The position numbers and the translations under genes were made by a program. From Pedobacter sp. WC2423 (GTDB taxonomy: Bacteria; Bacteroidota; Bacteroidia; Sphingobacteriales; Sphingobacteriaceae): a stretch of DNA of 64,000 nucleotides. Of the stretch, positions 8,396 through 16,704 are shown in pieces; positions within the stretch are counted from its first letter, which is position 1; each line of letters begins with the position of its first letter. The stretch lies in contig NZ_CP162005.1 of assembly GCF_040822065.1 (NCBI RefSeq), positions 5,704,001 through 5,768,000 of the forward strand. Reading direction: 5' to 3'. The notes below the pieces were generated by a model. It saw only the letters and a list, made by a program, of their open reading frames with translations. It ran no database searches and was not told where the DNA came from.

Positions 8396-9727
8396 TTAAA
8401 CTTTGGGCAAACTGTAACCGTTGTGATACTGGGCCAGCAGGTATTTATCGTTGATCTGCTGGTCTGTAAATTGGTGTTTGGCATTGTCCCATGATAATTT
8501 TTGTCCGCTTCTGAAGGCAAGGTTTCCCATTTGGGCAACGGTAGCTACATGCGCTGCATCTTGTATAGCGCAGTTCAGTTCTGCTTTTTTTCTGGATCTG
8601 ACCACACTGAAGAAATTGACCATATGATTGTCCAGTCCATTATCTGAGGATTTAACAAAGGGCTTGCTAACTTTATTGCCGCTTATCTTCTCTTCAATAA
8701 CTTCCCAGCCTTCCCTGTTGAGGATCAGCGTGCCGTTGTTACCAATATAGGCAATCCCATGGTTGCGGTTATAAGAGCCGTTATCAATGCCCATGGCAGA
8801 ATCCCATACCATGTTGAACTTGTCAAACTCATATAAGGTAGTCAGCGTATCAGGAGTTTCTTCATAAAGATCGGGATAGGCAAAGCGGCCACCTAATGCA
8901 GATATGGTTTTTGGTACAGGTGAATTCATACCCAGCAAGCCATAATCCAATAAATGCACTCCCCAGTCGGTCATTAACCCACCGGCATAATCCCAGAACC
9001 AGCGAAAATTGAAGTGGTATCTGCTGGCATTGAATGCTCTTTTATTCGCCGGGCCAAGCCACATGGCATAATCGACGCCAGCAGGGGGTAAGGTATCCGG
9101 TACTACGGGAGCAGGTTTCATCCAGCCCTGGTAACACCATACTTTTACAGTTCTGATATTTCCCAGCTGGCCGCTCTTTACGAAATCAACAGCATCTTTA
9201 AAATGTTGCTGACTGCGCTGCCATTGACCTGCCTGTACCACCTTATTGTATTTTTCCTGCGCTTTGACCATGGTACTGCATTCGACAATAGAGTTGCCGA
9301 CCGGCTTTTCAACATATACATCTTTACCCGCCTGTACTGCATGAATCATCATCAGGGCATGCCAGTGATCAGGTGTCCCGATAATTACTGCATCGACATC
9401 TTTATTATCGAGCAGCGCACGATAATCTTTATATCTTTTTACTTTTGCGGCGTCAACATTCATCGACTTTAATTCGGCCATCCTTTCATCAAGCACATTG
9501 GCATCACTGTCACACAGGGCGATCAGGTTTACTCCCGGTACTTTGAGGGCCGCTTTGAGGTCAGACCATCCCATGCCTTTGATTCCTATTACCCCAATAT
9601 TGATCTGGTCGTTTGCGCCAATAGTCTTATTGAAAAGGGCATAGGCAGGATTGTCTAAGGCAGAAAGCAGGGCAGTGGTTCCTACTGCGGTTGCAGCGTA
9701 GTTAAGGAAATTTCTACGGTTTAACAT
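8396..9727 (-). CDS. Gfo/Idh/MocA-family oxidoreductase with Tat-type signal
   Basis: 443 residues starting 'MLNRRNFLNY', a twin-arginine-like signal followed by a hydrophobic, Ala-rich stretch to about residue 31, so export of a folded cofactor-loaded enzyme is likely. The nucleotide-binding domain follows ('INIGVIGIKGMGW') with the EKP motif in 'VYVEKPVGNS' that holds the catalytic Lys of this family. The C-terminal half has the Bacteroidota pattern 'FRWFWDYAGGLMTDWGVH'. Family members oxidise or rearrange sugars and inositols with bound NAD(P). No sugar gene is adjacent, so the substrate is open. Compare the exported GH109 member of the same superfamily at 48217-49569. Confidence 0.88.
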   Translation of the reverse strand: MLNRRNFLNYAATAVGTTALLSALDNPAYALFNKTIGANDQINIGVIGIKGMGWSDLKAALKVPGVNLIALCDSDANVLDERMAELKSMNVDAAKVKRYKDYRALLDNKDVDAVIIGTPDHWHALMMIHAVQAGKDVYVEKPVGNSIVECSTMVKAQEKYNKVVQAGQWQRSQQHFKDAVDFVKSGQLGNIRTVKVWCYQGWMKPAPVVPDTLPPAGVDYAMWLGPANKRAFNASRYHFNFRWFWDYAGGLMTDWGVHLLDYGLLGMNSPVPKTISALGGRFAYPDLYEETPDTLTTLYEFDKFNMVWDSAMGIDNGSYNRNHGIAYIGNNGTLILNREGWEVIEEKISGNKVSKPFVKSSDNGLDNHMVNFFSVVRSRKKAELNCAIQDAAHVATVAQMGNLAFRSGQKLSWDNAKHQFTDQQINDKYLLAQYHNGYSLPKV

Positions 9728-9934
9728 TTAATTTGGTTTACGGTTCATACTGCAAGTAAATTACGAAATAATTAGTAGAGTATCCGGGATATATCGTTAA
9801 AATTAATAAGAATGTTACCCATATCTGTTTCCTTTATAGAGGAGTGATCCCATTTTGTTATTCCATATTTTTCCACCGTTACCTGATCATATCAACCATC
9901 CAATTAAATGCATATTAAATTCTAAAAAATTAAT

Positions 9935-9960
9935 TACATTTGTAGACCGACCAGTCAGTC
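9935..9960 (+). promoter_or_regulatory. promoter -7 box and TetR-type operator for the aldo/keto reductase
   Basis: TACATTTG at 9935-9942 matches the Bacteroidota -7 consensus TAnnTTTG. Directly after it, GACCGACCAGTCAGTC (9945-9960) is an imperfect palindrome (12 of 16 positions match its reverse complement) of the form bound by many TetR regulators. It would cover the transcription start. A TetR gene is the second gene of this unit (11031-11609), so self-repression is the natural reading. No clear TTTG -33 box is visible. Confidence 0.65.
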
Positions 9961-9978
9961 GATTTAATTTTAGTCTAT

Positions 9979-10995
9979 ATGAAATTTAAAAAATTAGGAA
10001 ATTCAGGGCTAGTAGTTTCTGAATTTTGCTTAGGAACTATGACATTTGGGGATCACCCAGTTTACAAAGAATTAGGAGGGTTAAATCAATCGGATGCAGA
10101 TCAGCTAATGAAGCATGCAATAGATGCTGGAATTAATTTTATTGATACCGCTAATGTATATAGCGGAGGACGATCTGAAGAAATTACCGGACAGGCTATC
10201 AAGAATCTGGGAGTTGACCGGGATTCATTAGTATTGGCAACTAAGGCAAGGTCAGCAATGGGCCCGGGGATAAATGATAAAGGTTTATCTCGCAAGCACC
10301 TTATGCAACAGATAGACGCAAGTCTTCGACGCTTAGGGACAGATTATATTGATCTCTATCAGATGCATTCTTATGATCCATTGACGCCTGTTGAAGAAAC
10401 TCTTGATGTCATGGATGATTTAGTAAGAAGTGGCAAAGTGCGTTACATTGGAGCAAGCAATGTTCCAGCATGGTTTCTATCTCAGGCACTATCTTATTCA
10501 AAATATAACCGCATAGAAAAGTTCATATCGCTTCAGGCTTACTATACCATTGCTGGAAGGGACATTGAACGGGAGATTATTCCATTGTTAGTTAATCAAA
10601 ATGTTGGATTAATGGTATGGAGTCCACTTGCAGGAGGATTATTAAGTGGTAAATATTCTAGATCCGGGGATAACGATTCAGGAAGGCGTAAAACTGTAAA
10701 CTTCCCATTGGTTAATTCCGAAAGGGCATTTAACATACTAGATATCCTTCATGTGATGGCTAAAGAAAAAAACGTTTCTGTTGCCCAGCTTTCCCTTGCC
10801 TGGTTACTCCACCAACCCGCGGTGACAAGTATTATTATCGGGGCAAAAAAACAAGAACAATTATCTGATAATCTTAATGCAGCGAATGTTAAATTCACAA
10901 CAGAGGAGTTGAATACACTTGATAAGATCAGTCAATTGCCGGCAGAATATCCCGGATGGATCCTGGAATATACAAAGGCCGACCGCAAGCTGTAA
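9979..10995 (+). CDS. aldo/keto reductase
   Basis: 338 residues. The family signature is plain: 'MKFKKLGNSGLVVSEFCLGT', then 'FIDTANVYSGGRSEE' with the catalytic Asp and Tyr, 'LATKAR' with the catalytic Lys, and 'DLYQMHSYDP' with the His. The C-terminal 'TSIIIGAKKQEQLSDNL' is the NADP-adenosine binding block. These soluble (beta/alpha)8 enzymes reduce aldehydes, ketones or quinones with NADPH. A TetR-type operator covers its promoter and a TetR gene follows 35 bases downstream, so it is probably induced by a small toxic molecule. Substrate not assignable. Confidence 0.93.
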   Translation: MKFKKLGNSGLVVSEFCLGTMTFGDHPVYKELGGLNQSDADQLMKHAIDAGINFIDTANVYSGGRSEEITGQAIKNLGVDRDSLVLATKARSAMGPGINDKGLSRKHLMQQIDASLRRLGTDYIDLYQMHSYDPLTPVEETLDVMDDLVRSGKVRYIGASNVPAWFLSQALSYSKYNRIEKFISLQAYYTIAGRDIEREIIPLLVNQNVGLMVWSPLAGGLLSGKYSRSGDNDSGRRKTVNFPLVNSERAFNILDILHVMAKEKNVSVAQLSLAWLLHQPAVTSIIIGAKKQEQLSDNLNAANVKFTTEELNTLDKISQLPAEYPGWILEYTKADRKL

Positions 10996-11030
10996 TAAGT
11001 AATGATAGAAATGTTCTAACTTTGGCAGTA

Positions 11031-11609
11031 ATGACTGACAATATATCCAAGAAAGAAAAAATTATTATCGCCGCAATTGATCTCTTTGTGGACCGTGGTT
11101 TTGATAAGGTTGCAACCGCTGATATTTCAAAGTCTGCAGGAGTAGCTACTGGTACCCTTTTTCACCATTTTTCTACCAAGGATGATATTATTATATCAAG
11201 CTATGTATACGCCAAGCGTAATTTTATAGCCCAGACAAAAACTAATGAAACCGCATGTGATGTTAGAGAGCACCTGCGGCGTATGTGGAATAACCTAATA
11301 GAATGGTCTTTGGCGCATAAAAATGAATTTGGCTTTATTCAGCAGTTTGTTAACTCAGCTTATTATAAAAAGCAGATTATGCAGGAGGATGATACCTGGC
11401 TTGAATTACTTCACTGGTGGAAAGTAGCTATCTTGAATAAGCAGATCAAGGACGTTCCTGTTGAATTTCTTATTAAAATGTTTAGCACCTTACTGTATAG
11501 TACTATTGACTTCCTTATTCACAATCCACAGGAAAAAGAGAAATATTTTCAAGTTTCTTTCGCTTTATGTTGGGATATGGTTCGTATAAATACAGATGAA
11601 ACAAAATAA
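11031..11609 (+). CDS. TetR-family repressor
   Basis: 192 residues from the ATG at 11031; an in-frame ATG at 10956 lies inside the preceding gene and would add unrelated residues. The N-terminal helix-turn-helix is typical: 'IIIAAIDLFVDRGFDKVAT' then 'ISKSAGVATGTLFHHFSTKD'. The rest is the all-helical ligand-binding domain. It follows the aldo/keto reductase by 35 bases. The palindrome at 9945-9960 in front of that gene is its likely binding site, giving autoregulation and control of the reductase. Confidence 0.92.
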   Translation: MTDNISKKEKIIIAAIDLFVDRGFDKVATADISKSAGVATGTLFHHFSTKDDIIISSYVYAKRNFIAQTKTNETACDVREHLRRMWNNLIEWSLAHKNEFGFIQQFVNSAYYKKQIMQEDDTWLELLHWWKVAILNKQIKDVPVEFLIKMFSTLLYSTIDFLIHNPQEKEKYFQVSFALCWDMVRINTDETK

Positions 11610-11870
11610 TTGAAAAGCTCCAGTAACCAGATAGGTAGGTGATGACATTATTATTATTTACTGATCATTTGACAATACAAAGTCAGTGCCTCACTATTCC
11701 AGCGTTAAATAATAGTAATTAAGCTGAGTGTTTTATAAATATGGAGATTCAATTACATTACTTAACAGTATTACTGTGTTTTAGAGATTTTAATTGTTCT
11801 TTCTACTCCTTTAAGCGCTTTTCATTGATGGAATAATTCTTAATGAGGTGATCTTTTAAAATTCTGTTGC

Positions 11871-12059
11871 CTAAATACGGAATTGTGTTCCTTTTTTTGA
11901 GCTTACAAGGTACCCAACAGATAGGGGCATATCCAGGTTATAAAACTTCAAATTTCTTTTTCCTTCTTGTTGAACTACCGAGAAAAGCTCGGTAGTTGAT
12001 TTATCATCTAATTCGCCGTCGTTTATCGTCAATTGTCGTTTTGCCATTTTTGGTTTCAT
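11871..12059 (-). CDS. possible 62-residue small protein
   Basis: Starts ATG 12059 (or the ATG five codons in, 'MAKRQLTIND'). The product is basic at the N-terminus with a mixed hydrophobic/polar C-terminal half ('YNLDMPLSVGYLVSSKKG'). It has no competing gene on either strand and an AT-rich upstream region like other starts here. I do not recognise a family, and length alone does not prove coding. Treat as tentative. Confidence 0.35.
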   Translation of the reverse strand: MKPKMAKRQLTINDGELDDKSTTELFSVVQQEGKRNLKFYNLDMPLSVGYLVSSKKGTQFRI

Positions 12060-12209
12060 AAATAATTATCTGATCATTCTGCATTTTTTCTATGTCAATT
12101 ACGTTCAGGCAAACTTATATCTAATTCTAAATAGGGTGGTTAAATCTGTTTTGGAAGAAATCCTGAAATTTTGCTTGGAGCGGCTCGACTCCGGAATAGG
12201 GTAGAAGCC

Positions 12210-12238
12210 TTCTCTAAAGCATTTAGAGAGTTTTTTTT
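12210..12238 (+). terminator. intrinsic terminator without an obvious upstream gene
   Basis: TCTCTAAA (12211-12218), loop GCA, TTTAGAGA (12222-12229), extended by a T-G pair (12210/12230), then eight Ts at 12231-12238. A canonical Rho-independent terminator on the plus strand. The nearest plus-strand gene upstream ends 600 bases earlier, so it may end a small RNA or mark a lost gene. Confidence 0.8.
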
Positions 12239-12367
12239 GTTTTCGCCTGCTTAATAGTGTGCCTGTATCGATGGAAAATATGAGCCAGGGTCGCGATATT
12301 CAACCAGACCTTTAAACTCATTTATTAAATATCATGCTTTGATCATAAAGGGGAGAGTTGAAAAAAT

Positions 12368-12403
12368 TGTGATAAATGTCACTTTCAGATTGTGTCATAT
12401 GAC
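12368..12403 (+). promoter_or_regulatory. Crp/Fnr-like site and second palindrome upstream of the amidase
   Basis: TGTGATAAATGTCACT (12368-12383) fits the Crp half-site pattern TGTGA-N6-TCAC. Eleven bases on, GTCATATGAC (12394-12403) is a perfect 10-bp palindrome. Both lie about 100-135 bases before the amidase ATG. A Crp/Fnr gene lies just beyond the amidase, and a better copy of the same pattern lies at 37301-37316 near a Crp/Fnr remnant. Confidence 0.5.
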
Positions 12404-12500
12404 TTCGTTGCAGTATTCCAGCTATACCCACTTTTGTTCAGTCACCCGGAAGTACGGATGCAGAAACTGAAAGTTAAAAATATAACAGCTCATTAAAATC

Positions 12501-13919
12501 ATGAAAAACTTAAAAGAACCCCTTTATTACCAGGATGCTTCAACATTAGCTGAACTGATACGTAACCGCGAGATCTCACCTGTGGAAGTAATGAAAATAC
12601 ACCTGGACCGTATAGAAGCACTGAATTCATCTATTAATGCGATCGTTACGGTTGCCGGCGGTGCACTTGAGGCAGCAAAGGCAGCAGAAACCGCGGTAAT
12701 GAGAGGGGATTCTATTGGGCCCCTTCATGGAGTGCCGTTCACGGTAAAGGATTCAATCGACACCGCAAATGTCCTTACCCAGCGGGGCTCGCCTATTTTC
12801 AGAGGCCGGGTGCCTGAAACCGATGCGACCAGTGTAGCGCGTATGAAACAAGCAGGCGGTATCCTGCTGGCAAAAACTAACCTTCCTGAATTCTCCTATT
12901 GGATCGAAAGCGACAATTTATTAAGCGGGAGGTCTAACAACCCATGGGACCTGACCCGTACACCGGGTGGTTCAAGTGGAGGCGAATCAGCAGCTATTGC
13001 TGCGGGTATGTCGCCGCTGGGTATTGGAACTGACCTCGCTATTTCTGTACGTGGCCCTGCTGCCCAAACCGGCATTGTTTCACTTAAAGCTACACATGGC
13101 CGTGTGCCAATGACAGGAATATGGCCGCGCGCACCACGCCGTTTCTGGCATGCGGGTCCAATGGCCCGTAGCATCCGCGATCTTTCGCTGGCCTTCTCCG
13201 TACTTTCTGGTCCTGATGGTTACGATAGTTTTTCTTCCAGTGCTGTTCAGTTCGATGCCGGAATAGCATTTACACCCTACAAGACACTCCGTATAGGATG
13301 GCTGGCAGAGCCTGGTTTCGGACCAGTTGATTGCGAGGTTGCTGCTACTGTAGAAGCTGCAGCCGAAGCGCTTAAAAGCCTGGGCATAGTTGTAGAACCA
13401 GTTCGTATTCCTGCTCTTGAACGCGATTTTGCCCTTGACATATTTAATCGTTTGCATGTAATGGAAATGAAGCCGGCATTTATGGAGGCTACAGCGGGTC
13501 AGCCGGATGCTGATATTTATAAAATGGCCAAAACGATGCTTTCGCTACCTGATACGTCTATGAAGGACTTTATTGAAGCGGAGCAGGCAGTTGAGCGCTT
13601 GCGGGATGGATATGCGGAATATTTCACAAAGTACGACGCATTGATCACCCCGGTACTACCGATTCCGGCTCATAAACACGGTGTCACGGAGTTCATCATC
13701 AACGGAGAAACGGTTGATGCGACCTATCTCCAGGGTGCTACTGTGCCGCTTAATCTCACCGGCTTACCCGGAATCGCTATGCGTTTTGGTACAAGTAAAG
13801 AGGGATTACCGATTGCTGTTCAGATTGTTGGCAGCTGGTTGGCAGAATCAACTATCCTGCATATTGCTTCGCTGCTGGAAATGGTGAGCCCGGTTAACGG
13901 GCTGCACCCTAATATTTAA
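12501..13919 (+). CDS. amidase-signature family amidohydrolase
   Basis: 472 residues. The Ser-cisSer-Lys machinery is visible: Lys83 in 'GVPFTVKDSIDT', the cis-Ser in 'GGSSGGESAA' (Ser158) and the expected nucleophile Ser182 in 'TDLAISVRGPA', exactly 24 residues later as in characterised members. The loop before the nucleophile is normally GGS; here it is AIS, so the two oxyanion-loop glycines are changed. The enzyme hydrolyses C-N bonds of a carboxamide; substrate unknown. It lies between palindromic regulatory sites upstream and a terminator downstream, convergent with a Crp/Fnr gene. No signal peptide: cytoplasmic. Confidence 0.9.
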   Translation: MKNLKEPLYYQDASTLAELIRNREISPVEVMKIHLDRIEALNSSINAIVTVAGGALEAAKAAETAVMRGDSIGPLHGVPFTVKDSIDTANVLTQRGSPIFRGRVPETDATSVARMKQAGGILLAKTNLPEFSYWIESDNLLSGRSNNPWDLTRTPGGSSGGESAAIAAGMSPLGIGTDLAISVRGPAAQTGIVSLKATHGRVPMTGIWPRAPRRFWHAGPMARSIRDLSLAFSVLSGPDGYDSFSSSAVQFDAGIAFTPYKTLRIGWLAEPGFGPVDCEVAATVEAAAEALKSLGIVVEPVRIPALERDFALDIFNRLHVMEMKPAFMEATAGQPDADIYKMAKTMLSLPDTSMKDFIEAEQAVERLRDGYAEYFTKYDALITPVLPIPAHKHGVTEFIINGETVDATYLQGATVPLNLTGLPGIAMRFGTSKEGLPIAVQIVGSWLAESTILHIASLLEMVSPVNGLHPNI

Positions 13920-13980
13920 ATCAGGTACCGTCATTAACGGAATCTGATGTTCAGGTCATATAATTGCTAATCAAAGAAAT

Positions 13981-14018
13981 ACCTTCCAAATTGTATTGGA
14001 GGGTGTTTTTTAATTTTT
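13981..14018 (+). terminator. terminator of the amidase gene
   Basis: Nine-bp stem ACCTTCCAA (13981-13989) / TTGGAGGGT (13996-14004) with one T-G pair, a six-base loop, and two T-runs after it. The T-rich tail runs into the stop codon of the convergent Crp/Fnr gene. Confidence 0.75.
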
Positions 14019-14618
14019 TTTAGTAAATTCTTTCCTTAACCTGCTGAGGGTTTCTCTTGATATTCCCAGGTAAGAGGCAACCATGTGCAATGGTACCCGG
14101 TTAAATACATTGGGATAAGTTTTCTGAAATTCAGTATATTTTGCTTCAGCAGAGGAACTGATCAGTGAATATATCCTTCGCTGACTAGCTTCATAGCTAT
14201 TGGCTAAAAGGGTATCATTAAAATTTCTTAAAACAGGTATCGCTTCCATCAATTCGGCCCATTTCTCCTTTGTCCAGATAATGATGGTGCTTGCTGCTAA
14301 TGCCTCAATATTATATGAAGAAGGCGTATTGTGGTTGTAACTTTCAAAGTCTGTGATCCACCAATTATCAACGGCAAACCTGAGCGTGTGATCCTTTCCC
14401 TCGTGATCAAACCTGTATAGCCGCAGACAACCGGCGGCAATAAAACAATTGATGCTCCAAATTTCCCCATCCTGCAAAATCGGCTGCCATTTCCGCATGG
14501 TCCTTTGTACTGAGCCCGCACGGATCAGTTCCAGATCTTCAACAGAAATTTCGGTGTGCATGCGTAAGTACTTCTCAAAAATCTCAAACATCTTAACAAA
14601 TCTAATAAAAGATAACAT
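14010..14618 (-). CDS. Crp/Fnr-family transcriptional regulator
   Basis: 202 residues (a second start, 'MFEIFEKY', nine codons in, is equally plausible). Residues about 25-120 form the cyclic-nucleotide-binding-type beta-barrel, and the C-terminus is the short Bacteroidota form of the Crp helix-turn-helix, 'HMVASYLGISRETLSRLRKE'. No Cys cluster for an iron-sulfur cluster is present, so it is not an oxygen sensor of the Fnr type. It is convergent with the amidase; TGTGA-N6-TCAC sites upstream of the amidase make that gene a candidate target. Effector unknown. Confidence 0.9.
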   Translation of the reverse strand: MLSFIRFVKMFEIFEKYLRMHTEISVEDLELIRAGSVQRTMRKWQPILQDGEIWSINCFIAAGCLRLYRFDHEGKDHTLRFAVDNWWITDFESYNHNTPSSYNIEALAASTIIIWTKEKWAELMEAIPVLRNFNDTLLANSYEASQRRIYSLISSSAEAKYTEFQKTYPNVFNRVPLHMVASYLGISRETLSRLRKEFTKKN

Positions 14619-14803
14619 ATAACCTTGGTAACTGGAATTATGCCATTAATAACAGACATTTGCTGAAATACCCAATTAACACATAGTAAGTTGGAATATT
14701 AAAAATCGTTGAGTGGTTTAATATTCGATATGTTTCTGATTTTTAATTTAAATTCGAAATCATACAAATCAGGAATACGTGAAAAATAAAAAGTACCCGA
14801 ACA

Positions 14804-15403
14804 ATGAATTCTGATACTATAGCAAATACGATAATTGCGTTAAAAAATAATGACCTGCAACTTAGGGACGAACTCCTAAAGGAAGGCAGGCTTTCTGATG
14901 GCTATGATAAGGCAATGGAGGAATTGCATGCCAAGAATGCAACGAAGCTGAATGAGATCATTGATAGGATAGGTTACCCGACTATTGACATGGTAGGTAA
15001 AGAAGCTGCTGAAGCAGCATGGTTAGTCATTCAGCATTCCATTTCGCATCCTGCCTTTATGAAAAGATGTGCAGAATTGTTGGAAATTGCAGTCTCTGAA
15101 AATAAAGCTGACCCCATACATTTTGCTTACCTGATTGACCGGATTGCCGTATTTGAAGGCAATCCGCAATTATATGGAACCCAATTTGATTGGGATAAAG
15201 CTGGAAAATTAAGTCCAAATCTTTATGATAATCTAGCTAAAGTGAATCAAAGAAGAGCATCTTTAGGACTTAATACACTCGAAAATCAAACAACGATTAT
15301 GAGAAGCAGGGTGATGAAGGAAAAACAGTCACCACCTAAAGATCTTCGAAAGAGACAACAGGAAATGGAGAATTGGAAAATAAAGGTGGGATGGATAATT
15401 TAA
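14804..15403 (+). CDS. DUF6624-type protein
   Basis: 199 residues from ATG 14804. The helical N-terminal half leads to 'IIDRIGYPTIDMVGKEAAEA' and 'AAWLVIQHSISHPAF', then 'FAYLIDRIAVFEGNPQLYGT' and 'QFDWD'. This GYPT...G, Q-H and YGTQF pattern is what I know from the DUF6624 family, whose activity is not established. No signal peptide or membrane segment. It is followed 37 bases later by another small unknown gene on the same strand. The family call rests on recalled pattern only. Confidence 0.7.
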   Translation: MNSDTIANTIIALKNNDLQLRDELLKEGRLSDGYDKAMEELHAKNATKLNEIIDRIGYPTIDMVGKEAAEAAWLVIQHSISHPAFMKRCAELLEIAVSENKADPIHFAYLIDRIAVFEGNPQLYGTQFDWDKAGKLSPNLYDNLAKVNQRRASLGLNTLENQTTIMRSRVMKEKQSPPKDLRKRQQEMENWKIKVGWII

Positions 15404-15440
15404 CTTTTGGCGTTACCGATGCATTTTTAAATCTCATTTT

Positions 15441-15944
15441 ATGATGAACCCAGACCTTGATTTTTATTTATCCATTTTTCAGCAAGCTGCTGATAGACTT
15501 GACAAAAGACTACTCCATCAAAAGCAATTACAAGTGGAGACAGGTGTTTGGTTAGACTCAGTTATTTTAAAATTACATAAACGGCATTGGGCAAATAATC
15601 CAAATGCAAAACCTCAAACTGGCCCTGCAATATTCTTTTCGATATGGATTAATGATACCGGTATTAAAGAAAATAGATTATTTTACAATATTCATGCACT
15701 CAAATTGAGAAAACTTAACGGCTATGATCTAACCAGTAGACACTTCGCTCATGACTTCAGAGAACAATTTAAAAGTATGGAACATAATTGGCCAAATGTC
15801 AGCATGAAATTTGGGCCACTAACTTTGATGCAAGGATGGAAAAAAATTGATATAAATTGTATAGATGATATTTTAAAGATTGCCAATGAGTTTATGGCAA
15901 TAGATGTCTTAATTGAAAGTCTGCTTGATGAAAAAGCTAAATAA
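15441..15944 (+). CDS. unrecognised 167-residue protein
   Basis: ATG 15441, possibly the ATG one codon later. Soluble, mixed alpha/beta by eye, with 'GPAIFFSIWIND' and 'KLNGYDLTSRHFAHDFREQF' as the most distinctive blocks. I do not recognise a family. It follows the DUF6624 gene by 37 bases and may be co-transcribed with it. Codon use resembles neighbours, which supports coding. Confidence 0.6.
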   Translation: MMNPDLDFYLSIFQQAADRLDKRLLHQKQLQVETGVWLDSVILKLHKRHWANNPNAKPQTGPAIFFSIWINDTGIKENRLFYNIHALKLRKLNGYDLTSRHFAHDFREQFKSMEHNWPNVSMKFGPLTLMQGWKKIDINCIDDILKIANEFMAIDVLIESLLDEKAK

Positions 15945-16190
15945 TTACTTCCTGATTTTTCCAGGCCTGCTACTTTTACGAAAGTTCTCTGATGCCTTTC
16001 GGTTTCCATTGCTTGTTTCCTTTTGCCCGGTACAGAACTTTTGAAACAACCTGTACGCCAAACTGCTGCTTTAAAAATGAAACCGTCCAGGATTCCCTTT
16101 GAAAATTTACCCGTTAAACTTCCCATAATAAATAAATGCTTTTCCACCAATGTAAGCTATTCGCGTTAAAGATGATCCTGATGCGTAAAA

Positions 16191-16240
16191 AATGGCCGTA
16201 ATTGTCCGCAGCTGTCTGCAATTGTCCGCAGTTGTCCGTG
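16191..16240. repeat. 10-bp tandem repeat, about five units
   Basis: Consecutive decamers at 16201 (ATTGTCCGCA), 16211 (GCTGTCTGCA), 16221 (ATTGTCCGCA) and 16231 (GTTGTCCGTG), with a weaker unit (AATGGCCGTA) at 16191. The period equals about one helical turn, so identical faces of the DNA would be presented to a protein. Confidence 0.75.
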
Positions 16241-16344
16241 GGTTAGTCAAAGGGAAAATTACAATTTCATTAATATTCAGCTAGTTATGGTTTGGTTCTG
16301 CCTGAGTGTTGGTCGGGATGACACCAGGTTGTAAACGGGCTGTA

Positions 16345-16400
16345 AGCATGTCGAGTCCATGTTGTTTCAACTAGTTGTTTTGACTTGGACTTGCCATGCT
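16345..16400. repeat. 56-base imperfect palindrome centred on CTAG
   Basis: The left arm begins AGCATG, then AGTCCA, then CAACTAG at the centre; the right arm gives TTG, TGGACT and CATGCT in mirrored order. By hand, 22 of 30 positions of the arm (counting the shared CTAG) match. It could form a long hairpin in RNA or a cruciform in DNA. There is no flanking T-run and no gene near enough for a simple terminator. Confidence 0.65.
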
Positions 16401-16435
16401 CTCACGTTACTTTAGCATTGCTCTTACCCTAACGA

Positions 16436-16468
16436 GTACTCAGGCAATACTCAGGCAGTACCCGGTCG
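16436..16468. repeat. 11-bp tandem repeat, three units
   Basis: GTACTCAGGCA (16436-16446), ATACTCAGGCA (16447-16457) and a diverged GTACCCGGTCG (16458-16468). It lies 35 bases after the large palindrome in the same non-coding block. Confidence 0.65.
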
Positions 16469-16704
16469 GTATAGCTTTATGATTTAGCTATTTTGAATTT
16501 ATTTACGAACAGCCCGGCCTTGTTTCCCCTGAGTCATTCCCATGCAAATTGAAAGTTTTCAGCGCAATTTCCAGAGGCATAAGCGCATCCGTGACAGCAA
16601 AGACTTTCTGTTTAGCGTGTCAAAAATTTATGCCTAAAAAAGAGACTGCTCCACAGGTTTATAACTTAATCCCAAATTCGGCTGCCGCATAGAGTTTAGC
16701 CCTT

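Larger units (their letters stand above)
11610..12500. other. 890-base gene-poor region
   Basis: Between the TetR gene and the amidase I can support only a doubtful 62-codon minus-strand ORF (11871-12059), a clear plus-strand terminator (12210-12238) and regulatory palindromes (12368-12403). The rest is AT-rich with no repeats I can see. A short stretch at 12168-12205 loosely resembles the T-arm end of a tRNA. Confidence 0.45.
15945..16704. other. 760-base non-coding block with repeats
   Basis: No convincing gene. It contains a 10-bp tandem array (16191-16240), a 56-base imperfect palindrome (16345-16400) and an 11-bp tandem array (16436-16468), listed separately. At 15976-16112 the minus strand reads 'VVSKVLYRAKGNKQWKPKG' to a stop but has no start codon and runs into a stop upstream, so it may be the tail of a lost gene. 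The remainder is unassigned. Confidence 0.5.

Noticed and set aside
12168..12205. A complete tRNA before the orphan terminator
   Set aside because: Only a T-arm-like loop can be drawn; the acceptor, D and anticodon arms do not form.
15749..16150. A 133-codon minus-strand ORF partly antisense to the 167-residue gene
   Set aside because: Its second half lies inside a better-supported gene and its first half shows no family I can defend; a short adjacent frame (to 15976) looks no worse but lacks a start.
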